Source of the DNA: CAYUST01 sp964447535
Lineage (GTDB): Bacteria; Patescibacteriota; Gracilibacteria; Absconditabacterales; Absconditicoccaceae
Direction: 5' to 3'
NCBI GenBank assembly: GCA_964447535.1
Contig: CAYUST010000018.1
Coordinates: 1 to 15,035 of the forward strand
DNA length: 15,035 nucleotides
A program made the translations under genes and the position numbers. Position 1 is the stretch's first letter. Every line of letters starts with the position of its first letter. The notes beneath the pieces are model-generated. The model was not told the DNA's origin. It was given only the letters and a program-made list of their open reading frames with translations, and ran no database searches. Positions 1 to 7,980 of the stretch are shown here, in pieces.

Positions 1-58
1 AGTAGAAGTTATATCTTATGCGTTTCAGACGCGGGTTCGACTCCCGCCATCTCCACCA
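1..58 (+). ncRNA. ssrA: tmRNA (ssrA), 3' end only
   Basis: This is the tRNA-like 3' end of transfer-messenger RNA, which rescues stalled ribosomes. The T arm is visible as a 5-bp stem GCGGG (31-35) with CCCGC (43-47) around the seven-base loop TTCGACT. It is followed by the acceptor 3' strand CATCTCC (48-54), the discriminator A55 and an encoded CCA (56-58). The bases before the T arm (GTTTCAGAC) match the usual tmRNA lead-in and leave no room for an anticodon arm, which argues against an ordinary tRNA. The tag-peptide reading frame and the 5' half lie outside the window. Confidence 0.85.
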
Positions 59-91
59 AACTTTGACTATGAGGGGAAATATATGCATCAT

Positions 92-128
92 AAAAAAACA
101 TCACTGATTTTGTGTGATGTTTTTTTTA
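92..128. terminator. Bidirectional rho-independent terminator between ssrA and the toxin gene
   Basis: The 7-bp stem ACATCAC (98-104) with GTGATGT (114-120) has A-runs on its left and T-runs on its right. It therefore gives a U-tract in either direction. It can end tmRNA transcription on the plus strand and the toxin-antitoxin transcript on the minus strand, whose stop codon is only a few bases away at 131-133. Confidence 0.8.
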
Positions 129-130
129 TT

Positions 131-400
131 CTAGAGTTCATCATAGACGTTATTTCTGTTATCAGCTCTCCATATCCATATCAAAATCTCTGTATGTCTG
201 ATCTCATACAGAAACCTATATTTGCCTATTCTGAGTCTAAAATTATTTGGCTTTCCTTTGAGAGGCTTCGTATCCACTGCATTTGTTTGTGGATCTTGTG
301 CTATGAGAGAAAACTTTTCGATGAAATGGCGAGCCACTTCAGGGTGAGCTGATAAAAATTTTTCTACGGACTTATGTGTTTTGATAGTATACTTGGTCAT
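131..400 (-). CDS. RelE/ParE-family toxin of a type II toxin-antitoxin module
   Basis: An 89-residue protein with the layout of RelE/ParE-superfamily toxins. Two amphipathic N-terminal helices (about residues 5-35, starting THKSVEKFLSAHPEV) are followed by a lysine-rich turn (KPLKGKPNN), then the family hallmark RLRIGKYRFLYEI (about residues 55-67) and a C-terminal strand ending in IWRADNRNNVYDEL. RelE-like members cut mRNA on the ribosome, whereas ParE-like members poison gyrase; the sequence alone does not separate these. The ATG at 398-400 directly abuts the TAA of the upstream antitoxin, so the two genes are translationally coupled. The gene ends in TAG and has no in-frame UGA, so the toxin would be made intact in a standard-code cell too. 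Confidence 0.85.
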   Translation of the reverse strand: MTKYTIKTHKSVEKFLSAHPEVARHFIEKFSLIAQDPQTNAVDTKPLKGKPNNFRLRIGKYRFLYEIRHTEILIWIWRADNRNNVYDEL

Positions 401-667
401 TTACGCATATTTTTTAGTTAGCGTCTCCCAATCAACAATATTTTTTCACTCAGTAAAATCTGCAGATTTTTTTTGATAATCTGCTTCAAGTTCTGCGGTC
501 CACATCTCATCTTGAGTGACGATACCAAGTGAAATCCTCCCTTGCAGATATGCTCTCATGGTATATTGCAGGAGTGATTTGAGTGTGCTTCACTCTGCCT
601 TCAGCTTTGCTAGGGTCTTTTTCTTCAATTCGGTGTCTGTGGTGAAAACGATCTGTGTAGTTGCCAT
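401..667 (-). CDS. RelB/DinJ-like antitoxin (reads through two UGA codons)
   Basis: An 88-residue protein that exists only if UGA is translated as glycine, at 590-592 and near 451. It starts at ATG 665-667 (MATTQIVFTTDTELKKKTLA). The N-terminal third resembles the RelB/DinJ ribbon-helix-helix domain: a beta strand, then D-x-E-L-K-K-K, a helix, a glycine, a second helix, then YLQGRI. The first UGA falls on the glycine between the two helices, which is conserved in that family. The acidic C-terminal half (DEMWTAELEADYQKK, ending TKKYA) would wrap the toxin. It stops at TAA 401-403, directly before the toxin start. Such antitoxins usually repress their own promoter, and a palindrome over the -10 box fits this. 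Confidence 0.82.
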
Positions 668-690
668 CAATATGCATATACATCTAAAAA

Positions 691-705
691 CTATATCTAG
701 TATAG
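691..705. promoter_or_regulatory. Candidate autoregulatory operator over the -10 box
   Basis: The 15-bp inverted repeat CTATA-N5-TATAG overlaps the -10 box of the toxin-antitoxin promoter. RelB-type antitoxins bind short palindromes at this position to repress their operon. The site is short and AT-rich, so chance occurrence is possible. Confidence 0.4.
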
Positions 706-726
706 TTAAATATATAAAAAATGCAA
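699..726 (-). promoter_or_regulatory. Promoter of the toxin-antitoxin operon
   Basis: On the minus strand a -35 box TTGCAT (721-726) and a -10 box TATACT (699-704) are separated by 16 bp, and the antitoxin ATG begins about 32 bases downstream. The same TTGCA(T/A)/TATACT pair with a 16-17 bp spacer occurs before two other genes in this window, which raises confidence. Confidence 0.65.
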
Positions 727-970
727 ATGAAATTATACGATGTAGTGTGTTTTGCAAAGGCATGAGATCCGTGGTCATGATCAGAGGAGAGGAGATAAAC
801 ACCTTCAACCTACTGACCAATTACGGGAATTCTAAGAATAACTACAGAATTAAAAAAGAAGAATATCTCATATCTTCAGTTGTCCGATTTTTTCGGACAT
901 CTGGCTACCAATCTCCCCCAACTTTCCTATACTCACGCCAACAAATAGCATTTATTAGCACATTTTCCCT

Positions 971-2068
971 ATGACGTTCGCATTCAAACAGACATCAGCT
1001 GATTTTCAGGTATATGAGGAGTTGCCTTTTGCGTTGGCGGGCAAAGGCGAGGCGCTGTATGTGTATATAGAGAAGAGGAATATGACGACGCAAGAGGTCA
1101 TTTTGCATTTGCGCAAGAAGCTCAAGCTGTCACGTTTGCATATCGGTATTGCGGGGCTCAAGGACAAGAAGGCGATTGCGAGGCAGTGGATTAGCATTTA
1201 TGATAGAGCGCTCAAACAAGCGGGCGGTGAGAGACTATTTGTAGATACGTTGGCTGAGATCGTGAAGATTGTGGAGGTGTCTAGGCATACCTTTCCGCTC
1301 AATCTGTCTACACCGATTACCAATAGATTTTATATAGCGTTTAGAGCACAGAAAAACTTGGGACAGGAAGAGAGAGTGCAGGCGCAGGAGTTTGTCAAAA
1401 AGCTCTTGAGCGGTGGCTATCTCAATCTGTATGGGGAGCAACGCTTCGGGATCATGGGGAGAAATAGTACGCAAGGATGGGAGATCGTCCAAGGGAGTTC
1501 CAAAGAGAAGAAAGAGATGACCAAAGCTGATGTGGTCTTCAAAATACAGGCACTATCCAGCCAGATTTTCAATGAGTTTGCGGAGCAAGTCTATGCACCC
1601 AAGAGAGCAGTGATCGATGGAGATATCCTTACGCGGGTAGACAAAGGAAAAACACAGTATGGTATCTATGAGGATGCAACCAAACTTGTCTTCACGACCG
1701 AAACAAAATGAGCTGAGGGAGCTGCGACCTTCACGGTTCAAAAAATGGGGAAGGGCATCGCGTATGATGCGAAGACCATGGTGCCAACGTGACCGGTGGT
1801 GTGACGAAATCTACCGATGCCTCCGAGCAAAACACTCGCTGGACAACGTGAAGCGAAATTCCTCGAGCAATATACCAAAGACAAAGCAATGTTTGCTGCA
1901 CTGCGCGAACACAAGATATTTGGCCTGAGAAGAGCATTGTGGGTGACGCCTACCAAGTCGAACGCAACATATAGTGGTGATGATCTCCATGTGTCCTTTT
2001 CATTACCGTCTGGTGCGTATGCAAGTATCGTGTTCGATCAACTGCATGCAGAGTTAGTCAGCAAATAA
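971..2068 (+). CDS. truD: tRNA pseudouridine(13) synthase TruD
   Basis: A 365-residue enzyme that converts uridine 13 of certain tRNAs to pseudouridine. The N-terminal motif FKQTSADFQVYEELP is typical of TruD. The catalytic block is AGLKDKKAIARQW (residues 61-73), with Asp65 the expected nucleophile. NLYGEQRFG (about 155-163) is the conserved RNA-binding loop, and the C-terminal core ends in SFSLPSGAYASIVF. Three in-frame UGA codons (1709, 1790, 1802) must be read as glycine. Two lie in the TGPVVGRNLPMP segment, where the family has a TGPxxG-type motif. Under the standard code the protein stops at residue 246 and loses part of the catalytic domain. The start is ATG 971, just ahead of the conserved N-terminus, with no Shine-Dalgarno sequence. 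It ends at TAA before a terminator. Confidence 0.93.
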
Positions 2069-2083
2069 AAAAAACGCCTTATC

Positions 2084-2117
2084 AAAAAATGACGAGCAGC
2101 TGCCCGTCATTTTTTTG
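2084..2117. terminator. Bidirectional terminator between truD and the zinc protease
   Basis: An 11-bp stem (2084-2094 with 2105-2115) with core TGACG/CGTCA is flanked by A6 and T7. It is suited to ending both truD and the converging minus-strand protease transcript. The ten-base loop contains GCAGCTGC, which could pair with itself. Confidence 0.8.
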
Positions 2118-2126
2118 AAAGAAGCA

Positions 2127-2195
2127 CCCTCACCCTTTATACCCTTTAGGGTGTACCCTCTACCTTTACAGGTACCGAGGTCCCAAAGGAGAGGG
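2127..2195. repeat. Nested inverted-repeat intergenic element (REP-like or structured)
   Basis: Outer imperfect arms CCCTCACCCTTT (2127-2138) and AAAGGAGAGGG (2185-2195) enclose two small hairpins, ACCCTTTAGGGT (2141-2152) and TACCTTTACAGGTA (2161-2174). The layout resembles a folded multi-arm intergenic palindrome of the REP/MITE kind. No second copy occurs in this window, so its repetitive nature is unproven. It lies in the 3' region of the zinc protease transcript. Confidence 0.4.
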
Positions 2196-2203
2196 GGAGT
2201 CAG

Positions 2204-3070
2204 TTAGTACAATTTACTAATCCCTGCGATATCTCCCGCTTCTAGTGTCCTTGCATTGGTTTGTCCTTCGGAGGCGTAACCATACATCGTCTGTTGAGAG
2301 CAAGCACTCGTGTAGAGATCTCCCATACCAAAGCTGTGTCCCATTTCGTGGGTAACGATATTTTCTAGGTCCATAGTCGTAGGTGAGCCTCCTATAGTTC
2401 GACCGAAATCTACTTGGTCATATACTTGATCTCGCTCTGAGAGGTAGCGGTTTCTTGGTGCTCCACCGAATACTCCCCAGATGGTGGTGACGGCAATAAC
2501 TCAGGTTTCTGTGATAGACCCAAAGACTACCTCATTGATACCATTGAGTGCTCAACCTGCGTTGAGCGTGTTGGTCGTGGTCGTGCCAACTCCAAAGATA
2601 TTGATATAGCTTGCATTCATCACACCGTCTGCGGCATTTTCCCATTTATCTACAGCTCCGTTGACGATAGTGAAGAAATCATTTGCTGCCAATCATTGGG
2701 TATTTGCTCAGTTAACTACCCATGGTTCGGGTGTGCCTTTCCATTTCGCATCACTCGCTAGGAAACCATAACAGATTGTCCCCCCTCATGCTTTTGCATT
2801 TCCTGTCACATTTGTTTTTGCTTTGGGCTCTTGGTAACGAACGATAGCATATCCTTCGACTATTTCTTGGGTCGCACTATCTACACCTGTCCCTAGGTAG
2901 AAAATATTGGGGTTGTTTTCGAGTGCTTTGGCATTTGCAGGGAGACTAAACGTATGCCCTGATTTCTCATTGATTACATCAATTTTTTCAGCAGGTACTG
3001 CATAGACGACCATCACGGACAAGACGCTAAGCAGGCTTATCCCCCAGATGACAGAACGAGCGAGAGTCAT
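2204..3070 (-). CDS. Secreted matrixin-like zinc metalloprotease
   Basis: A 288-residue predicted exported protease. Residues 1-24 form a signal peptide ending VVYA before VPAEK. The catalytic motif HEMGHSFGMGD (241-251) gives two histidine ligands, the catalytic Glu and an Asp at the third ligand position, followed by the Met-turn segment QTMYGYA (Met about 262). The end DIAGISKLY resembles the DDIxGIQxLYG tail of matrixins (M10-like metzincins). Asp as third ligand is known from snapalysin-type and some bacterial matrixin-like enzymes. Five in-frame UGA codons are read as glycine, the first at 2786-2788. Under the standard code only the N-terminal 94 residues would be made, without an active site. 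It stops at TAA 2204-2206. The substrate is unknown; attack on host or prey surface proteins is only a guess. Confidence 0.87.
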
Positions 3071-3102
3071 GGCAAAAAAATAATATAAAAGCTATGGGAC
3101 TC

Positions 3103-3130
3103 AGTATAGTCTCCATACTTCTATTTGCAA
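3103..3130 (-). promoter_or_regulatory. Promoter of the matrixin-like protease gene
   Basis: On the minus strand TTGCAA (3125-3130) and TATACT (3103-3108) are spaced 16 bp apart, 33 bp before the ATG. The sequence and geometry are nearly the same as for the toxin-antitoxin promoter. Confidence 0.65.
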
Positions 3131-3154
3131 GTAAAATATCTTTTATATATGTAG

Positions 3155-3194
3155 CAACTGCATATCACGCATCGTTGCTTTGGGTATATGAAAC
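3155..3194. repeat. Direct repeat copy A: decayed 3' tail of the LRR-like gene
   Basis: Forty bases nearly identical to 4049-4088, exactly 894 bp away. From 3164 there is one mismatch in about 30 bp. Read on the minus strand, copy A still encodes YPKATMRD followed by a stop, and copy B encodes the IPKATMRD end of the LRR-like protein. The gluzincin gene sits between the copies, so this is either a leftover of a duplicated LRR-like gene or a target duplicated when the gluzincin gene was inserted. Confidence 0.75.
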
Positions 3195-3199
3195 TTACC

Positions 3200-3913
3200 T
3201 TAGAGACGAAAAGTGGTATTTATTAGATTGAGCGTTTTTTCTTTCTCCTTATCTGAACCTACGAATCCGTCAAAAATATAATCAAAAAATCATTGTATAT
3301 CGCCTGACTTATAGTAGTTAATAACTTTTTCTTGTGCTTCTAGGAGCGGTATATCTTTTTTGCTTCTGAGCATACCATTAATCATTTCTTTAGCTATATA
3401 GTGATTCGCGCTTGTATCATCACTGCTATAAGCCTCGTTACTTGGTATGCCCAATGCCTTATTTTGTTTGAGAATCTCAAATATTTTTTCTCAATAAATC
3501 TCTGTGATTCACTCGTTAAAGAACTTAGTATAGTTTAGCGCTTGATTAGCATCGTCTATTTTGGGACTTTTGAACTTATTTTGAATACCTATTTGTACTC
3601 ATCAATATCAGATGCCTCCTCATGTATCAAAATAGTATCAATTTGCATGAGCTAATTCATGTGACAATATTTTGATGAGCTTTGCCTGGGTCATGGATGA
3701 AAAATAGAGAGAGTTTATTATAATCAGTTTTAGGGATCTGAATTGAGTAAATCTGCCAGTTACTCACTTAGGTAGCTCTTTCACCGTATATGCATCTGCT
3801 GTTGCAATATCAGTTTGCTCGAGTGTTTCATTTATTGCAAAGGCAACTTTGGAGAGTTTATGCGTATATCTAAATGAATCAACTATTTGTGTGGCTTTTG
3901 CTAGTATACCCAT
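3200..3913 (-). CDS. Gluzincin-like HExxH metalloprotein, dense in UGA glycine codons
   Basis: A 237-residue protein visible only with UGA as glycine. It carries SHELAHAN, an HExxH zinc motif (around residues 88-95), and about 45 residues later FNEGITEIYGEK. Its NEGxxE pattern would supply the third glutamate ligand of gluzincins (peptidase MA clan). Nine of its nineteen glycines are UGA, five of them within 14 codons directly after the zinc motif, in a glycine-rich loop (T-GGG-I-G-Y-GG). No signal peptide is clear. The start ATG 3911-3913 is the first ATG after an upstream in-frame TAG. The stop is TAA 3200-3202. The gene family is not recognised beyond the zinc motif. Its position between two copies of a direct repeat suggests insertion or duplication here. 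Confidence 0.75.
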
Positions 3914-3940
3914 CAGGTTTAAGACATGAGTAAAAAAGAT

Positions 3941-3968
3941 ACTATAAATATTTATAAAATAAAGTCAA
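3941..3968 (-). promoter_or_regulatory. Promoter of the gluzincin-like gene
   Basis: On the minus strand TTGACT (3963-3968) and TATAGT (3941-3946) are 16 bp apart. The -10 box lies 28 bp upstream of the ATG, which supports the chosen start. Confidence 0.6.
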
Positions 3969-4024
3969 TAGATGTATTTCTGAAATCAAATTCAAAAATT
4001 CAGAGTCTAAAAATAAAAAACTGT

Positions 4025-5839
4025 CTATCTAGGCTCTTGAATCGTATACAACGCCACATCACGCATCGTTGCTTTTGGTATATGAAAATCACCACCTATG
4101 TGGGAGAGGAGGGGAGCAGAAAATGAAACAACCTCTGGTGCATGGAGATCTCCGCCTACTGAAGTGAGCTTGGGTGCTGTGAAATGCGTGACGTGGCGTG
4201 CAAAAAGATAACAGCCAACAGTGGTTAGTTGAGGTGCTAGGAAATCTGTCGTGTTCCATACAATCAAATCACCGCTGACTGAAGTAAGCTGTGGTGCTAC
4301 GAAAGTGATAGCTTTACCTGCATCGAGATCTCCTTCCACTGTGGTGAGGAGAGGAGTGATAATTTCTGATGCACTTCCTGTTTGAAAAAATCATTCTATG
4401 ATAGTGAGTAGTGGCGCTGAAAATGTTCCTTCTCCTAGCAGAGAAACTCCTCAACTAATTATTTTGAGATGGTCGTAATGCGTCGTGGCTAACGTGGATC
4501 AGACATAAATGGTCGTGAGGTCATTCACTTCGGATTCATCAAAGGCGATAGTTGTAGGATCAACGTCATGATGTCTTCCAAGCAATATTCTGATTGCTTC
4601 TTTGTTGGCAAGGAGGATGTTTTTGAAAAGAGCTCTTTTTTCTTCGTTTCTTTCTCTATTGTAACTACCATCACCTGCGTTGATATGCAGTGCAATTTTG
4701 AGTAGGTCTTCTGTAGGTAGTGAGCTGAAGTCAGTGAGGTCTTTGTATTGCTCATAGAGCTTGGCAAAAGTAGTATGTTTGAGATATTTTGTTCAGCCGG
4801 GATGAGTTGAGAGAAAATAATCTACTTCAGTATAATATGCAGGCGCAATTTCTTGGCTTGGTAGCATACCACGTGGTGGCTCCGCAATAGAAGCTATGCC
4901 CTCATATCTGATACCTAGTTGGGTGATTCACTCGTTGTCGACAAATCTTCGACAATCTCCTTGTTCCAAAAATCTTTTGGCGATAGATTTGCCAGGCGTA
5001 CCAGAACACCAGTTGGCTAGTCCATACTTCCGACTATCTCTGCACATGAGATAGAAGTCGTTGATAACTTTTTCATCAGATCCCTGAGGAAATTTGAGCC
5101 ACATACCGAGTGGTCTTTTTTCTGCCATATAGGTGTTGAGTATCTCTTGTCTGTGTTCGGGGGTGACGAGATCATTGCATTGATGTGCTTCATGATTGAT
5201 GATGAGTGGATGTTGCGGAGCGTTTTCTGTGATTGCGTCATAGACGATTTGAGCGGTACCTGCATCTACTACCTCAAAATCTTTCCGAGAGGTGGGTGAT
5301 CTTTTGCTGAGTGCATAGACTCATTCTGCTGTCGTGATCACATTATAATGTAACACTGACATGAGGATATAGTAAATGAATGGCGTATGATGTGTAAATT
5401 CATGCGTGAGATAGTTGAGTGTTTGTTTGAGCGAGGCAAGTTGTGATTGATGATACTGATTGAGCAGGAAATCTTTCTCATCGGGGTTTCGTATCGCTTC
5501 CAAGTACGTATCTGCTTGGAGTACCATGCCATGACTTTGTGCTGATTGAGCAAGTCTTTTGAGTGTCTCGTCTGAGAGTGTCTTGAGCAAAAATGGATAC
5601 GGTCAGGGAACTTGCAAGTTTATTGATTTTATTTGTGCAAGGAGATCGGTATATCTCGTGGTGATGTCTTCGAGCAGTTGAGCTCTAGTCTTTAGCTCGA
5701 GACGTTGCGATTGTTTTTCACACTGTGCAGAATTCCCCAAAATTCTCGCAAGCAAAAAATCATCTGCACGCAGTTTATCGTCTCCAAGATAGGTAGGATC
5801 TATATGAAATACTGAATTTTCTTCAATATGAGCGGTCAT
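4025..5839 (-). CDS. 604-residue CPR-type protein with C-terminal LRR-like repeats
   Basis: One continuous reading frame with seven UGA glycine codons (5603, 5321, 4928, 4793, 4499, 4451, 4391) and a TAG stop. Residues 1-240 are mostly helical. The middle (about 235-350) has PQGSD, the cysteine motif ANWCSG, FLEQGDCRRFVDNEG, GIRYEGIASIAEPPRG and PGGTKYL. I recall this order of motifs from large uncharacterised proteins common in Candidate Phyla Radiation genomes; it was not checked. The last 150 residues are six or seven repeats of about 20-22 residues with the consensus F-x-APxLTxVGGDL, an LRR or receptor-L-like solenoid that normally binds protein or sugar. No signal peptide or membrane anchor is visible. 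The function is unknown. The 3' end is duplicated at 3155-3194. Confidence 0.8.
4049..4088. repeat. Direct repeat copy B, inside the 3' end of the LRR-like gene
   Basis: This is the intact partner of the repeat at 3155-3194. It encodes the end of the LRR-like protein around IPKATMRD on the minus strand. Together the two copies bracket the gluzincin gene and its promoter. Confidence 0.75.
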
Positions 5840-5863
5840 AGGGTTGTATAGAGTAGAGAGAAG

Positions 5864-5892
5864 AGTATATGCTTATACACGCTGTAATGCAA
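5864..5892 (-). promoter_or_regulatory. Promoter of the LRR-like gene, with a palindrome on the -35 box
   Basis: On the minus strand TTGCAT (5887-5892) and TATACT (5864-5869) are 17 bp apart and lie about 25 bp before the ATG. The -35 box is part of the inverted repeat AATGCAACTGCATT (5886-5899), a possible operator. This makes the LRR-like gene a separate unit from the ABC-F gene upstream. Confidence 0.6.
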
Positions 5893-5912
5893 CTGCATTC
5901 CGTAGAGAAATA

Positions 5913-7790
5913 CTACGTTTTCTCGATAAGTTCGCACCGTCTCGCTTCTGCTTTGGCAAGTTTTTGACTGACATTACCGAGCTCTAAACTCAGCTCTTTG
6001 ATCTCGGTGTGGGAGAGTTGTGCGGTGTGGAAGCGAATATTGATGGCGTCTTGCTGAGCTTGGAGGTGGATAATTTCTGCCTCGAGTGCTTCACACTCAC
6101 GTTTTTCATTGTAACTCAATGATTTCTTTTTGGGGAAGGTGGGCGAGGTTTCTTGTGCAACATTGTTCGTTGCACTCATTTTTTTCGTTGCAGTATTTTT
6201 TTGGGTCTCTTTCCATTGGGTGTAGGTGCCTCGGAAATCTTTTATTTCTCATGCACCTTCGAAGACGAGCAAATGATCCACCAATCTATCCATAAAAAAT
6301 CTATCATGCGAGATGATGACTAAACATCCTGTATAGCTGAGTAAAAATTCTTCGAGCACATGCAGGGTCATCAGATCAAGATCATTCGTTGGCTCATCGA
6401 GAATGAGGAAATTGGGACTTTTGATCAGCACGCTGAGGAGGTGGAGACGTCTTTTCTCACCACCACTCAGGGCATACGCTCTCGTGTGTTGTTGCGTGGG
6501 CGTGAACAAAAAACGCTCGAGCAATTTGGCTGCAGAGATGGTTGTTTTGCCAATTGTGATGTGCTCGGCTTGATCTCTGACGATATCCAAGACCGTTTTG
6601 TCGCTGTTGAAGAGAATATCTTCTTGTTGATAATGACCGATGACGAGCGTCTCTCCTTTTTTGATCTGGCCACTATCGGGACTCTCCGATCACAAGAGCA
6701 GTTTGATAAAGGTCGATTTGCCTACGCCATTTTTGCCGATGATACCGACACGTTCACCCGCTTTGAAATCGTACGAAAATTTGTCAAAAATTATTTTATC
6801 ACCAAATTTTTTGGACAGCGAGTGAATCTGAAAAATTTTATTACCGAGTTTCGTGGTCGATGCTTGGAGGTCAAGTTTTTTCGTAGCATTGGCAATGAAC
6901 TGCTTGGTCGTTTGATGTTGTTGTGCGAGGGTATAATAACGAGCCGTTCTTTCAACCGACTTCGTGCCTCTCGCCCTCGGCGCTTTGCGTACCCGTTCGA
7001 GTTCTCTTTTGACCGTTTGCTTCATAATGTGTTCTTGCTTGGTGGCGAGCTCGAGACGAATTGCTTTCTGATCCAAGTAGGCATCGTATCCACCTGTATA
7101 GATAAAGAGTTTGCCTTGTTCGAGCTCGTAGATATGCGTACAAATGCGCTCTATGAAATAACGATCATGACTGACCATGAGCAAGGTAATTGCGCTACTT
7201 TTGAGCTCTTTCTCGAGCCATTCGATCATCTCAAGATCTATATGATTGGTCGGTTCATCCAAGATCAAAAAGTCTGGTTCACTGAGCAACGCCATAGCCA
7301 ATCCGACGCGTTTTTTTTCACCACCCGAAAGTGAACCAATGGTTTGATGCAACAACGCGTTGAGTTGCAACTTAGCAATTATCGTCTTCACTTTGGTTTC
7401 GAAACTTCGTGCATCTTTGCTTTCTATCTGATCGAGGAGGAGTTGTAGTTGCTCGGGATTGGTAGTAGGATCTTCGAGTGCTGACTCATAGGCCAAGATG
7501 AGGCTACCGAGTTCGTTTTCGTGACTAATCAATATATCTATCACGGTACGGGTAGGATCAATAGGAAGTGTTTGCGCAAGATAACTTACTTTGACACCGG
7601 TCGTAAATTGTACTTCACCGATCGGTGCATCAGTCAGACCCATGAGGATATCGAGCAACGTTGATTTCCCTGCACCATTTTTGGCCACGATAGCAATCTT
7701 TTGTCCTTGCTCGACCACAAAATCTATACCTGAGAAAAGAGGAGTATCAGCATAGGACTTATGGAGATTTTTGACGTGGAGATATTGCAT
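5913..7790 (-). CDS. uup: ABC-F family ATPase, Uup type
   Basis: A 625-residue soluble twin-ATPase protein. Domain 1 has Walker A VAKNGAGKST (35-44, with Ala where the first Gly is usual), signature SLSGGEKKR and Walker B FLILDEPTNHID. A basic linker (about 240-310) precedes domain 2, with IIGKNGVGKSTF, ALSGGEKRR and FLILDEPTNDLD. The C-terminal coiled coil (about 550-625) is the extension that marks Uup; Uup binds DNA, while relatives such as EttA act on the ribosome. Two UGA codons are glycine: residue 367 in LLLGSESPDSG and residue 514 in FEGAGEIKDF. Both are conserved glycines in this family. The start is ATG 7788-7790 and the stop TAG. The upstream leader has the direct repeats at 7801-7828. 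No clear promoter is seen. Confidence 0.92.
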
Positions 7791-7800
7791 ACAAACTTAT

Positions 7801-7828
7801 GTGGAAAGTTGAGAGTGGAAAAGTTGAA
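7801..7828. repeat. Short tandem direct repeat in the uup leader region
   Basis: GTGGAAAGTTGA (7801-7812) recurs as GTGGAAAAGTTGA (7816-7828), followed by the related GGTTGAGAGAGTG. On the minus strand these pyrimidine-rich units lie just before the uup start. The function is unknown, and it may be simple slippage. Confidence 0.45.
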
Positions 7829-7930
7829 GGTTGAGAGAGTGTAAACATGTTGTGTGAGATTACAATCTTCTCCAACTGTTGTAATAAATCTTGCATGATA
7901 GGCGGATAGGAACGAGACACAATTGAGATA

Positions 7931-7958
7931 TTGACATTATGTGTACGATGTTTATAAA
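7931..7958 (+). promoter_or_regulatory. Consensus promoter of the serine protease gene
   Basis: TTGACA (7931-7936) and TATAAA (7953-7958) with a 16-bp spacer form a near-ideal sigma70 promoter. Two in-frame ATG codons (7939, 7948) fall inside this promoter and cannot be on its transcript, which decides the start at 7981. Confidence 0.7.
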
Positions 7959-7980
7959 AAGATGCCTAAACAAACAAAAG

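Larger units (their letters stand above)
668..970. other. Divergent intergenic region between the antitoxin and truD
   Basis: About 300 AT-rich bases with no convincing gene. It holds the toxin-antitoxin promoter at its left end. A perfect 7-bp inverted repeat TGTCCGA/TCGGACA (881-887 and 893-899) has a five-T loop but no T-run after it, so it looks more like an operator or structured leader than a terminator. A TATACT box at 928-933 sits 37 bp before the truD start and could be its -10, but no good -35 box is visible. Confidence 0.45.

Noticed and set aside
516..974. Plus-strand frame of 152 codons before truD
   Set aside because: It overlaps the antitoxin in antisense and runs to the truD start. 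It has no recognisable domain and reads like translated AT-rich spacer.
3926..4126. Plus-strand frame of 66 codons starting MSKKDTINIYK
   Set aside because: It covers the gluzincin promoter and the 3' end of the LRR-like gene, which have better support on the other strand.
5380..5410. HEFTH in the LRR-like protein as a zinc protease motif
   Set aside because: It has no third ligand or metalloprotease context. The segment fits a helical stretch that recurs in the CPR family this protein resembles, so the match to HExxH is probably chance.
6360..7334. Long plus-strand open frame of 324 codons
   Set aside because: It lies wholly antisense to the uup gene, whose ATPase motifs are unmistakable, and its translation shows no family motif.
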